The notes under the pieces: generated by a model | The model's input: the letters and a program-made list of their open reading frames with translations, nothing else | Database searches by the model: none | What the model was told of the DNA's origin: nothing | Assembly (NCBI GenBank): GCA_025201705.1 | Contig: MU616894.1 | Coordinates: 1 to 33,503, forward strand | Length of the DNA: 33,503 nt | DNA from: Dissophora ornata | Lineage: Eukaryota; Mortierellomycota; Mortierellomycetes; Mortierellales; Mortierellaceae | Direction of reading: 5' to 3' | Program-made: the position numbers and the translations under genes | In this document: positions 23,301 to 32,280 of the stretch, in pieces | How positions within the stretch are numbered: the first letter of the stretch is position 1 | Layout of the letters: the number at the start of each line of letters is the position of its first letter

Positions 23301-24871
23301 CGACCTTCGCCACAGAATCAAGAATTCTAAACTTACTTGCAAACCCCCACTCTCCTTGACAGAACAAACCGGCATCTTCAAGAGTAGTTTATTGCCGCTG
23401 CATCTCACATTCTCCTGTGCGGATGGCAGCCTGTACCAGACTATTTTCAAGTCTGGCGATGACTTGAGGCAGGACCAACTGGTTATCCAACTCATCACCC
23501 TCATGGACGACCTCCTTCGGAAAGAGAATTTGGACCTGAAGTTGATGCCGTACAAAGTGTTGGCCACGGGAGCGGATCATGGCATGGTGCAGTTCGTGCC
23601 ATCACAGTCATTAGCCAATGTCCTAAGCGAGAACAACGGAAGTTTGCTTGTGTTCTGGAGGAAATACCATTTGGATGAGCGAAGTGTGGATACGTTCGGG
23701 GTGCGACAAGAGGTTATGGATGCCTATGTTAAAAGCTGTGGTATGTTCTGTGATCGCCTTTTATGCAATGCGATGCAGTTTAATGCATTAAATGCAGTGG
23801 AAAGCAATACATCGTTTTCTCCACATCTGTATTCTAGGGAGTTGACGGTGGTACCGACTGTGCAATGCACTCACATTGAACATCTATCCACCATTTTTTT
23901 TCCGCAATTATAGCTGGGTATTGTGTGATTATGTATTTACTTGGTGTTGGTGACCGACACTTGGATAACTTGCTCTTGTCGCCCAATGGTAAGTGAGGCG
24001 CTTGCCACCAACGCGATATCCTTTTTAAGCCATGAAACTAATCTTTTGAAGATCAAAGAATCTACATATTGTGAGGCTAACAATCCTCTTTTCTTTTTTC
24101 TTTTTTTTTTTTTTTTCTTTCCTATTTTTCTATTTGTTCTCTGCATGCATGTTTCCGTTTCGTCTATTTATGTTACAGGAAACATCTTTCATGTGGACTT
24201 TGGGTTTATCCTTGGCCGAGACCCCAAGCCGTTCCCGGCGCCGATGAAGATTACCAAAGAAATGGTCGAGGCCATGGGTGGTTTCAACTCAGTGCACTAT
24301 CACAGTTTCAAGTCCTACTGCTTCACGGCTTACAACATCCTGAGGAAATCAGCCAACCTTATTCTGAACTTGTTTGGACTGATGGTCGATGCCAACATTC
24401 CAGATATCAAGGCTGAACCCGACAAGGCTGTTTGGAAGGTAAAATCATAGTAAAGGGTGATAGGGAAACTGATTTGTGTTTGTTCTTTTTCTCGTTATGA
24501 ATCGATGCAAGGATGTGTGAGCCTCCCCCACCTCCCTAATTTCCGTTGCTCTTTCGAGCGGGGAAGGGATGGGGGGGGGGGGAGGGGGTCTTTTTTTAGA
24601 GAACAATTGAAACGAATGAATGAGTGAATCAATGGTGACGGGTCCCGATTTGCTCACCTCTTTCTTCTCTCTCCCCCCTCTCCCCCTGTCTTGAACGAAC
24701 ACGATGACTCAATGACTTGATAACAATAAGGTCGAGGAACGATTCCAGCTTGATTTGACAGATGACGAGGCGATCAAGTTCTTCCAGAACCTGATCAACG
24801 AGAGTGTCAGTGCGCTGATCCCACAGATCGCAGAGACCATCCATGGTTGGGCCCAGCATTGGCGAAAGTAA
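20312..24871 (+). CDS. VPS34: VPS34: class III phosphatidylinositol 3-kinase catalytic subunit
   Basis: Seventeen exons are modelled (20312-20445, 20544-20618, 20726-20827, 20934-21077, 21200-21320, 21422-21508, 21614-21694, 21791-22021, 22153-22245, 22359-22544, 22636-22775, 22871-23063, 23151-23259, 23363-23740, 23914-23988, 24179-24438, 24731-24871), giving 849 aa. An N-terminal C2 domain ([22 protein letters not shown]) is followed by the helical PIK domain ([28 protein letters not shown]) and the lipid kinase domain. The latter has Lys595 in [13 protein letters not shown], catalytic loop GDRHLDN (704-710) and metal-binding DFG (723-725). The C-terminus AQHWRK is the typical regulatory tail. 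The enzyme makes PI3P on endosomes and autophagosomes with VPS15 and Beclin/ATG6. Exons 3-17 are strong. The exon 1/2 junction (donor 20446, acceptor 20543) was chosen by phase and is uncertain. Kinase-domain length and residues look intact. Confidence 0.95.
24439..24730 (+). other. Intron 16 of VPS34 with a G-run tract (24560-24588)
   Basis: This 292-nt intron is the longest in the gene. It contains GGGG-AA-GGG-AT-G12-A-GGGGG on the coding strand: four G-runs separated by one- and two-base loops, followed by a T7 run. The exons on both sides join WK to VEERFQLDL, so the intron itself is secure. Confidence 0.85.
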
Positions 24872-25002
24872 ACAAATAAAATAACAAGTGTGTAAACGCG
24901 TAAATGTTGAGCCCTTGCAGATCTGGGAGATGAAACGCCGTCAATTGATTCGATTATTTTGAAACTGTGCAACAGCAAGAAAAAAAAAAAAAAAAACGAC
25001 CT

Positions 25003-25035
<33 letters not shown>

Positions 25036-25557
25036 ACCAAAATATTTGTATTCTGTAGCATTGGGGGTGTCCCTTACATAATGGTGTTGATTCACACACA
25101 CTGACAGGGCAATGTCTTCAACTATTGTTGTCTTTATTTGTTCGCATTAACCTAAAAATGCAGGTTCATGCAAAACTCTTCAGGAACTGAATCAAAAGCC
25201 GGTATAGTGCAGTCTTTTTTTTCCTTGTCTAATGCGGTCTATTGAGAATGAACGACTAGCGTATGTGGTGTATGTGTGTGGTTGTACAATGGTCTATTAT
25301 AGAAAAAGAATGCGTCTGATCTACAAGGGCAAAAAAAAATATTGGTATGAAATGCTAAAAAAACACGATGAAAACAAAATGGCAGCAAAGGAGCAACAAC
25401 AAAAAATTGCAGCTGGATTTTGGAAAGGGAAAAAAAAAAGAGTCGAAAAAAGGCCCGCCATGCTACATGGTGCCATTGGGAGGAGAGCGTCGACGCCATC
25501 CACCGCCTTTCGCTTTCCCTTCAGTTCCTTTTCCTTTCGTGTTATTTTCATTTCCTT
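24872..25557. other. Convergent spacer with long A-runs between VPS34 and the C2H2 gene
   Basis: No gene seen. It holds an A17 run at 24980-24996 and an A29 run at 25005-25033, separated only by CGACCTGC, plus further A-rich stretches at about 25330-25440. As the 3' flank of two convergent genes it must contain both polyadenylation sites. The A29 run is the longest homopolymer in the window. Confidence 0.6.
24875..24880 (+). terminator. Possible poly(A) signal AATAAA of VPS34
   Basis: AATAAA starts four bases after the TAA stop (24869-24871). If used, the 3' UTR would be extremely short; a later signal is equally possible in this A-rich flank. Confidence 0.4.
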
Positions 25558-26043
25558 TTACACCATGATCGGTGGCCAGGGTGAACGCTTAGGCTCGTAT
25601 GCAATCCATCCCTCAGGCTTGGGAATCGAAGTATCGTAGCGGAACGCGGTCTCAGATTCGTCCTTGTGCTGCTTCAAACAGTGCTCTCGGGTCGAGTCAC
25701 GTCGTGCAGAGCTTGACTGGCAGTGGTTGCAGATGTACGGCTTGTAGTCCGGGTAGTGGGTGTCGCGGTGACGCTTCACAGGGTCGGATCGGGCGCTATG
25801 GTAATCACAGGTTGGGAAGTTGCAGAAATAGTGGTACGTGATCGGCTGTCCGTTGTGGGTTGCACCTGGACCATCCATAGAGTTGATCGACAGCGACGAG
25901 GAGCTGGAGCCAGAGTAGCTGGACTCCGAATCCGAATCCTCAAAAGGACTCATGCCGTCATGGTTCTGGTAGTGCATAATGTCGGAGTGCGCGCAGCCAG
26001 TATTAATCGAGGCCAAGATCGAAGCTGGGGTGAGGTGTGCCAT
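25558..26043 (-). CDS. Small C2H2 zinc-finger protein (161 aa), probable transcription factor
   Basis: A single uninterrupted frame encodes 161 aa. Residues 1-70 are low-complexity with an acidic/serine tract (DSDSESSYSGSSSSSLS), as in activation regions. Two adjacent zinc fingers follow. Finger 1 is C74-x4-C79-x12-H92-x3-H96, and finger 2 is C105-x2-C108-x12-H121-x4-H126. Each lacks the standard hydrophobic core of the TFIIIA type, and the linker (YPDYKPY) is only loosely like TGEKP. The family binds DNA in the nucleus; targets are unknown. The C-terminal 35 residues end in a Pro/Trp-rich tail. A long open frame antisense to it is a shadow. A TATA-like GTTTATAAC lies about 118-125 bases upstream of the ATG. 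Confidence 0.85.
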   Translation of the reverse strand: MAHLTPASILASINTGCAHSDIMHYQNHDGMSPFEDSDSESSYSGSSSSSLSINSMDGPGATHNGQPITYHYFCNFPTCDYHSARSDPVKRHRDTHYPDYKPYICNHCQSSSARRDSTREHCLKQHKDESETAFRYDTSIPKPEGWIAYEPKRSPWPPIMV

Positions 26044-26160
26044 GGTTGCAAGAGGATTGTAGATGTATGGTATTTTGCGAGCGACAAAGGTGGAGAATCA
26101 ATTAGGTTGTTTCTTTCTTGTGCGACAAAGATTTGCAAGGGAGAACGCGTTGATGCTGTG

Positions 26161-26168
26161 TTATAAAC
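26161..26168 (-). promoter_or_regulatory. TATA-like element upstream of the C2H2 gene
   Basis: The minus strand reads GTTTATAAC here, 118 bases before the ATG at 26043. Position and sequence fit a TATA box. A second AT-rich match (ATATATAAA) lies at about 26296-26304. Confidence 0.4.
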
Positions 26169-27206
26169 AGTGGAAGAGGGGAAGAAAGTAAGATGAGTGA
26201 CGAGTGTGGAGATGGCGACAAGCGTGATGTTCGTTTGATGTTGCGGCTTGTCTGTTGGTGAAATCCGACTGGGCGACCCATGGTTGATCCTACCTTTATA
26301 TATTTACTACAGAGGCGGCGATCGGTGTAGTTAAAGGCTTTATAGTCCTGGTAAGGAAAGGGCAGCTTTGTTGGCTTATTGTTTAGTTGGATGATGGTTC
26401 CGAGAGTTTGGGCGAATTGGTGGAGTTGAAGGGGAAAAAATAAAGGGAATGTGGATAACAATGATAAAAAGGCAATAGTGTTTTTTATAATTAGAGTACT
26501 AGTATAGAGTAAAAAAAGAAAGAAAGAAAAAATGAGCGTGGGTCACAGCAGGCAAAGGCGAATAAGTGTGGATCATAGAACTTATCAGAAAAGGGCTTAT
26601 AGGAGAAGCGGCATACGACAAAACAAGGCAAAAAATAAAGGCTGTGAGAATCAAAGGGAGGCAAAGGTTCCGATCAGGATGGAACTGTGCATGCTGAGGA
26701 GAAAGGAGCCACAAAGGGACACTCGACATTTTTTTTTCTTTTTGAGGGGAGAAATTGACAATAATAGTAAAGGGAGACAGACGGAGATGCCCGAGCAAGA
26801 GGGAGGACTTGATGGGAAACAAGAATTTGAAAAGTCAACTTAGGAGTTTTGTCGTAGTTGCACAAAGGAGTCAGCTAGGGAGAGCCTGTGGAGCAGCAGG
26901 GCAGCAGGGGGAAAGGAGCGACGAAAAAGATACAGAGAGTAGCCGGTGTAGGGCTAGATGGATGAGGGTAGCTCGTCTGTAACATAGTATGTAGCATGTA
27001 GCATGCAGTAATACTACGTAGGCAGCCTGGGCGCTGGTGTGGGTCGTGAATGGAATGGATACAATTATTGAAGAAAGGGTCACCAAACAACACTGTACGC
27101 ATGGTGTTATTATGTCGGTATTCCCCTACCCCGACTCCTCTTTCTGTGTCTCGTTCTCCCTCCCTTTCTCTCCTCTCGGCCATTCCTTACACGAATTTTT
27201 GTGTCG

Positions 27207-27449
27207 ATGATAAACAAACCGTGTATTCATTCGCACAAAAGGTTACAGGACATGGAGACCTGCGAGCGTTTGTGCAATCCTAATGTCAGCATGCGTGAGC
27301 AATTGTTTGATAACATACATCCAAGAGTGAGATCTCACCCAGATCCGCTTACACAAACAGCTGGCCTGCAGATGCTCATCATTCCAGCACTAAACGCAGT
27401 TATCGCAACGACGATGGCGCCGATTCAAACCGTCTTTGGATATGAGTAA
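27207..27449 (+). CDS. Possible small ORF, 80 aa, unassigned
   Basis: ATG at 27207 opens 80 codons (MINKPCIHSHK to TVFGYE, stop 27447-27449). It is preceded by the only strong C/T tract on the plus strand in this region (27121-27185), which is where fungal leaders usually sit, and followed by an A-rich flank. I recognise no domain, and the translation is not clearly protein-like. It could equally be chance, or a 5' exon. Confidence 0.15.
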   Translation: MINKPCIHSHKRLQDMETCERLCNPNVSMREQLFDNIHPRVRSHPDPLTQTAGLQMLIIPALNAVIATTMAPIQTVFGYE

Positions 27450-28456
27450 CCTAACTACAGAAAAAAATATAAAAAAGACAAAAGAGGGAGAGAGATGGCA
27501 ATAGAGCAATAGATAAATGTAAGGGAGGAAAGGGGAGTAATGTCCATACAGAACCATTTTTGTAGAAACAAGAGCGAGGAGAAAGACTGGACAGTGAGAA
27601 CGAGAGCGCGCGTGAAGGAAGGAGGGACAAGAGGGAGGAAATGGGAGCAATTAGAAGGCGAAGGGTTCAGGAGAGCCAGCCGATGGAGATGCAGATTGTA
27701 TAGAACCCCATTCAATAATGAGCAAAGAGACTATCCATGGACGATCGGGACCTACAACGACGGTGATAACTGAGATCGCAAGCCCGGGGTGATGAGACTG
27801 CAGCGAGATACACGCTCACCCAGTCCCGAAGCAGGGAACTCATCCAAGCAAACGCTCATTCTGTCGCATAGGTGAAATATATCAATTGCCACGGATAATG
27901 GACAAAGATAGATGTAACATTCGGGTGCATCGCGAAACAGCGAGCGGGACTGATCTGTGGGTTGACACGCTTCAGTTGTCTTTAAAGCAAACAAGCATTG
28001 GTGCGTGCCCCGCGCGAGGTTGTAGTGCGCAAGAGCTGGAAGCGCTCCATCTGCCTTTCAATCCAGTCTAGTATAGTAGGAAGCATGAGTAGGCATTCCT
28101 TGGGCGATCGCTGACTACACCGTGATTTCAAGGCGCTCCCACCCCTTTGGCAGCAATTTATCAATAACTGCAAGTTTCAGTGCTTACTACCTTCCCCTCT
28201 TTTTTTTTCTTTGTTCTATCTTTTTCTTTGGCTTTCTCTTTCTCTTTCGCGTTATTTGCTCCCTCTTTCCGTCGCGAATCGGAAACAGGTGGCGTGGCGG
28301 TACTTGGTTGCTTATTTTAGGACCCATGCGATGCACGTAGAAATTGCTGGATGCATGCACATATGCCATACATAGCGCAATGCCCAAAAGAATCTCTGAA
28401 TCTCAATTAGGACATCATAGCTACCTATCGTAATGCGCAGAATGACATGACAATGT

Positions 28457-28838
28457 CAGAGCAAATACAGAAGGCCCATCGCGATATTCCTCCAAATGTC
28501 ATCGAGCCACGGCAACGACATGACGCGAATGATAGAGCTATCTCCATCTGCTAGCAAAATACAAATGACCCTGCTATGCTTACTTGATGGACTGGAGACG
28601 AAGTAGTCCTGTATTGTACCATAGAGCGTAAGCACGGCGGCTGTATTTTTGGCACTGTGACATCTTCGTTCATCCGACATCCTGGATCTGGTTCCCCAAT
28701 GGTGGTACCTTCACTTTTGGTCCATGCCGAGCCTGGACACGAAAAATCTTTGTAGTCCCTCCCCTTGATTGTTAACGAAGTGGACCCTTGATAGAAGAAA
28801 TGAGCCGGGGCATTCGATAAGGTTAAGGCTTCGCTCAT
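28457..28838 (-). CDS. Possible gene or gene remnant with an OB-fold-like segment
   Basis: One minus-strand frame (28680-28457) reads VLTLYGTIQDYFVSS, then VICILLADGDSSIIRV, then LPWLDDIW before a stop. The order YGxVxxF / hydrophobic strand / xDxSxxIxV / LDD resembles the N-terminal OB fold of POT1/telomere-end-binding proteins. An upstream frame (ATG 28838, MSEALTLSNAPAHFFYQG) could be joined by a 121-nt intron with donor GTTAAC and acceptor GTCACAG. That ATG follows a long pyrimidine tract ending CTTCCAG, which also looks like a splice acceptor. I could not connect the segment to a convincing downstream exon: the frame stops at 28457. Partial gene, pseudogene or coincidence remain open. 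Confidence 0.25.
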
Positions 28839-29707
28839 CCCTGGAAGCACTTTAACAAGTTTGAAAGAGAGAGAGAGAGAGGAAAAGACAGATGTATAGA
28901 AATAGTTAAAAATGCTCTCCTAAGCTGATCTTTTTGTGCATCTTTCTTCAACCCCCTTGGACCAAAGTGTATTCCTATCCATCGTTCTGTTGTTGTCGAA
29001 ACTCGAACACTGCACGCGAGTCGAAACACGGCAGAAAGAAACAGAGAGTGTGAGAGAGCTAATCGGACAAGAAAAAATGATTGTATGTGCTTACACAACC
29101 GCAGAAGTAAACGACCGACCTCTGTTTCAAGAACAATTGGCTCCTTGCCCTTTGCCCCTTGCCCTTGCCGCTTGTTTATTATTCCAGGCACACAGAAACA
29201 CGCAAAGATATAAAAGACGAAGAAAAAGAGGAAAAATCCTTTCTGTGAAGCGCAGAGGTGTCGAATGGCATTTGAGGCGAAAAGAAAGACCCCGATATTT
29301 AGCCTCGACGCGATAGCATTGTTTACAGACCCAAAGCGAAGGGTGCGCGTGTCGCGCAAAAAAAATATGTTGTTGTCGCAAAAGGGAAATCAAACAAAAA
29401 GCAGCCAGCCAATCGTGGCCCTCGATGTCTTTCGCGTTTTTTGCGGTCTCGATCATGCCTTCTTCCTTGAATCTGGAATCAACCCCGAATGACGACGCCC
29501 AGTGGACAGTTCCCACAAGTCAAGGTACCCGGACGTGACATGTCGCAATGTCTTTTTTTGCCAGGGGCGCGGCTGCAATACCGAACGAGGGGGAGGGGGC
29601 ATCTCTCGTTCGCAATGTACCAGACGACTCAACTTGAAACTGGTCACTAATTGCAAGTAGATTTGCAATCGCTCCTCAGACCCACAAAGGACGACCTGGT
29701 GCCGATC
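28839..29707. other. Spacer upstream of the SFR1-like gene
   Basis: No supportable gene. The 174-codon minus-strand frame ending at 28835 translates to a Leu/Phe/Ser-rich product typical of a pyrimidine-rich non-coding strand. Plus-strand frames of 75-126 codons show no domain. A (GA)n tract lies at about 28866-28881. The last 200 bases form the SFR1 promoter and carry no obvious TATA box. Confidence 0.5.
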
Positions 29708-30853
29708 ATGGGCAATCCTAGGGCAGACAAACGTAGCGCGGAGCCAGCACAACCTGAGCCAGGTGCGCTAGAAGGAAGTCCGTCTCAGAGCTCACTAAAG
29801 CCGGCTGCAGGCACTGAAACGCCACCAATTTCTCCGCCGGGATCCGACGTCTCAGCAAGCAAAAGTTTTGCAAATAAGCTTGCACGTAGTGCACCCACTA
29901 TCAAGATGGCTGGCCAGAAGAGGGAACTGAACTCTGCGCGCTTAAAGGCTTCCATCCATAAGCCATTTCGATCCCCACTTCGCCTAACGAACGACGCGTC
30001 TGAGCAGCCTAAACCCGCCACAAATATCAGCACCGCAAGGGACACATTGAGCAGCACGCCTAGCGATAATATTTCCAAGAGCACAACTCTAGCTTTACAA
30101 TCGTATACATCGGAAGGAGCACTAGCACTATCTCAGCGACAGCCTAAAGTGTCTCCCCCTCACGCGTCTTCTTCGACTCTAAGAAAACCAATGCTTGGAG
30201 TTCGACGACCATTCCGATCTCCAATCGCTCAAGGCGACCGATCACAGCAAAATCCAGGGGATAGCCCTCACTCTCGGCTGATTCAAATCCAGGCTTTACA
30301 ATCCGAGATCACGGAGCTGCAGTCTTCGATTCGCAAGGGCCGACAGGTGCTGCTACAGCAGGAAAGGACTGATGCGCCGTTAGAAGACTTGATTGACAAG
30401 TGGCGTAAGGCGAGTCAAGAAGCGGCGCAAGTCTTGCTGGACAAGTATGTTGCACAGGAGCAAGTATTTGGCGGTAGTGGCTACGGCGATGCTGGATCGG
30501 ATGCCTCCACAGAAGCTGGCAGACGTAGTTCATACTCGCAATTCAGCAGCTGGGGATATGCCGAGGACAGTTCGCAACGGGATTCGCAGGGTTTATCAGA
30601 GCTTGACAGTGACCAGATACAGGCCATGGAGGAGCGTATGAAAACCCAGGATGTTCAGCATGATTTGCCGACGGTTGAGGAGGCCATTCGGACCCGGTTT
30701 ATACCGGATTCTGACACAGAGATGGAACAACCGAGGGTGATGACAAAGATGCAAAGGCTATTAATGGGGCTTGGGATTATGCCTGAGGTAATAGGTTACG
30801 ACGCGGAGCAGGACGCGTTTACCTCTGAAGAGCTTCCTTATGACAGCTCGTAG
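29708..30853 (+). CDS. SFR1: SFR1/MEI5-like subunit of the Swi5-Sfr1 recombination mediator
   Basis: A single-exon frame of 381 aa. I start at the ATG at 29708 (MGNPRADK); the frame stays open about 20 codons upstream without an ATG. The N-terminal half is disordered, with two copies of a PFRSP motif (KPFRSPL about 85-91, RRPFRSPI about 166-173). A coiled coil follows (about 190-221, LQSEITELQSSIRKG), then the family signature LEDLIDKWRKASQEAAQ (about 225-241). The C-terminus is MTKMQRLLMGLGIMPEVIGY plus DAEQDAF, matching the Sfr1 end block. In fission yeast and animals this protein pairs with Swi5 to stabilise Rad51 or Dmc1 filaments during homologous recombination and meiosis. The coiled coil plus end block is where Swi5 binds; the disordered half contacts DNA and Rad51. 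It is the longest intron-free gene here. Confidence 0.85.
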   Translation: MGNPRADKRSAEPAQPEPGALEGSPSQSSLKPAAGTETPPISPPGSDVSASKSFANKLARSAPTIKMAGQKRELNSARLKASIHKPFRSPLRLTNDASEQPKPATNISTARDTLSSTPSDNISKSTTLALQSYTSEGALALSQRQPKVSPPHASSSTLRKPMLGVRRPFRSPIAQGDRSQQNPGDSPHSRLIQIQALQSEITELQSSIRKGRQVLLQQERTDAPLEDLIDKWRKASQEAAQVLLDKYVAQEQVFGGSGYGDAGSDASTEAGRRSSYSQFSSWGYAEDSSQRDSQGLSELDSDQIQAMEERMKTQDVQHDLPTVEEAIRTRFIPDSDTEMEQPRVMTKMQRLLMGLGIMPEVIGYDAEQDAFTSEELPYDSS

Positions 30854-31672
30854 ACTAGCATGTTGGTGTGCCCATGTTGCTTGCAGAGCAAAAACCTTTT
30901 GGCCTGCGTCTTTTATGCCATATCCGACAACAACGGTGATTGCAATAAAGACTGGTGATTTTGCACAAATAAGCAAAATACAAGGCTAGTTTAGAGTTGG
31001 GAAGACGAGTTGGTTGGGCTTTGTGAAGAGCTCTTTGGGGACGAGTGTGCGTGACCTCGCGCTAGAGGGGCGACAAAGAGAGCACTGTTTTGTCTCTCCT
31101 GGGGGCAACATTCGAGACTCAAACTCGGCATCTCCCAATCCCCCGTGGTATCTTGCGGTCGTGATGTGATCGCTGTAGCTCCTCGCATGCCCGTCTCTGT
31201 ATTCTGCGCACGGAGGATGAGAAGTGGGGATGATGCAGTGCTGCCCTCCTGGGCCCTGGTGCGCGCTACCGTGATATTCGATGCGCTATTTGAGGAAGTC
31301 CGAGGCTTTCTCGCGCAATAATAATGTGTCTTTACCCCACCAAATCTAAAGCGAACAGAGTTTTCAAACCGTAATAATTACAGGCTTGATGACATGCATT
31401 GAGTACATTAATGTGCAATAATAATTCAACAAAGGAAAACCCTGTGAGCGAACGAGAGCGAGGTGGCAGGCCATGCATACTCTCCAGGGGAATGCACTGG
31501 CACGGCTAACGATCAGGTCAGCATCTGCACCAGAGCACGCCTGAGAAGAACGTCATTTTGCACATGGCACAAAGTAGAAGAACCGCTCCTCGCCTCGCTC
31601 GATTCTTTCTTCTCTTTTCTCCTCTTTCCCACTTCTCTATCCCCTGCATCCAAGACCATCGACCCCCTCCAG
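30854..31672. other. SFR1 3' flank and VDAC promoter
   Basis: After the SFR1 3' end the sequence holds no supportable gene. From about 31600 to 31672 the plus strand becomes C/T-rich (TTCTTTCTTCTCTTTTCTCC and later CCCCTCCAG), consistent with the transcription start and first non-coding exon of the VDAC gene. Confidence 0.5.
30944..30949 (+). terminator. Poly(A) signal AATAAA of the SFR1-like gene
   Basis: AATAAA begins 91 bases after the stop codon at 30853, in a T-rich then A-rich flank, a normal distance for a fungal 3' UTR. Confidence 0.55.
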
Positions 31673-32271
31673 GTAAGTGTCGTACTCGACTTTGACACTT
31701 TTTTGCCTATTCCTTCGTGATATCCCCCCCTTTTCACTCGCGTGGCAAGCCTTTCGCGTCCCCATGACGCGTTCGAGTCACGGACTGCAAAGCATACGAG
31801 AAAACGAAAAGAGCGACATCCCTCAGGGACATTTCGGAATCAACTTTATTGGGGGTAGTGAAAGTGGAATGGACGACTGGCTCCACAGGGTATTGCGCGA
31901 CTAACTAAGAGAGGAGGGAGGAAGGGATGTGGCAGCGACATGCAACTAAAAGACGGGCAGATGGGTTGATGGGTCAAGAACGTGGCTCATTCGCGCGCTC
32001 TTATTGCAGGAGAACTCTCTTTGGCGTGGAGCGACACTCAGCGGCTACAGCAGCCTTTGGCGAGGACGTCTTACTGAAAGAGCCTTTCTGGCGGATAAAA
32101 TAAAAGCGTGGCGAAACGACAGGGTTGGACTGCCTGCTCTGCCAGGCTGGGAGCCAAAAAAAAAAAAGACGTCGGGTGGAGCGCGTCATCATCTCGCGGT
32201 TTTCGTTTTTGATTCCCGTCGGGCTGAATTCCTTCACGAAACTCATCTCTCCTTCACTCATCCCCCTCTAG
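31673..32271 (+). other. Probable 5' UTR intron of the VDAC gene (599 nt)
   Basis: A perfect donor CAG|GTAAGT occurs at 31673, at the end of a C/T-rich leader. An acceptor with a strong pyrimidine tract (CATCCCCCTCTAG) ends at 32271, only nine bases before the VDAC ATG at 32281. Between them the sequence has stops in all frames and no gene. Long leader introns are common in highly expressed fungal genes and can enhance expression. Only transcript data could prove this one. Confidence 0.6.
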
Positions 32272-32280
32272 ATCCTCAAA

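Larger units (their letters stand above)
26044..28456. other. Gene-poor, strand-skewed spacer
   Basis: The plus strand is strikingly purine-rich at about 26400-26950 and 27470-27650 (A/G with frequent GGGA, GAGA, AAAGG). It switches to pyrimidine-rich at 27121-27185. The purine tracts would be C/T-rich leader on the strand of the C2H2 gene, so its promoter or 5' leader may be long. I found no secure gene. A small plus-strand frame at 27207-27449 and a minus-strand open segment at about 27982-28095 are noted separately. Confidence 0.5.

Noticed and set aside
25723..26166. 147-codon plus-strand frame over the C2H2 gene
   Set aside because: Antisense to the zinc fingers. The zinc-ligand spacing on the minus strand is decisive.
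28585..28600. Apparent strong donor GTAAGC at about 28584 on the minus strand inside the OB-like segment
   Set aside because: The nearest acceptor would leave an intron under 50 nt, while reading through keeps an OB-like strand (VICILLADGDSS), so I treat it as coding by coincidence.
28835..29359. 174-codon minus-strand open frame before SFR1
   Set aside because: Leu/Phe/Ser-rich translation from a pyrimidine-rich strand, with no motif. The stretch near its end looks more like a splice-acceptor tract than coding sequence.
29265..29492. 75-codon plus-strand frame upstream of SFR1
   Set aside because: It has an ATG but no domain, no leader tract and a composition matching the surrounding A-rich spacer.
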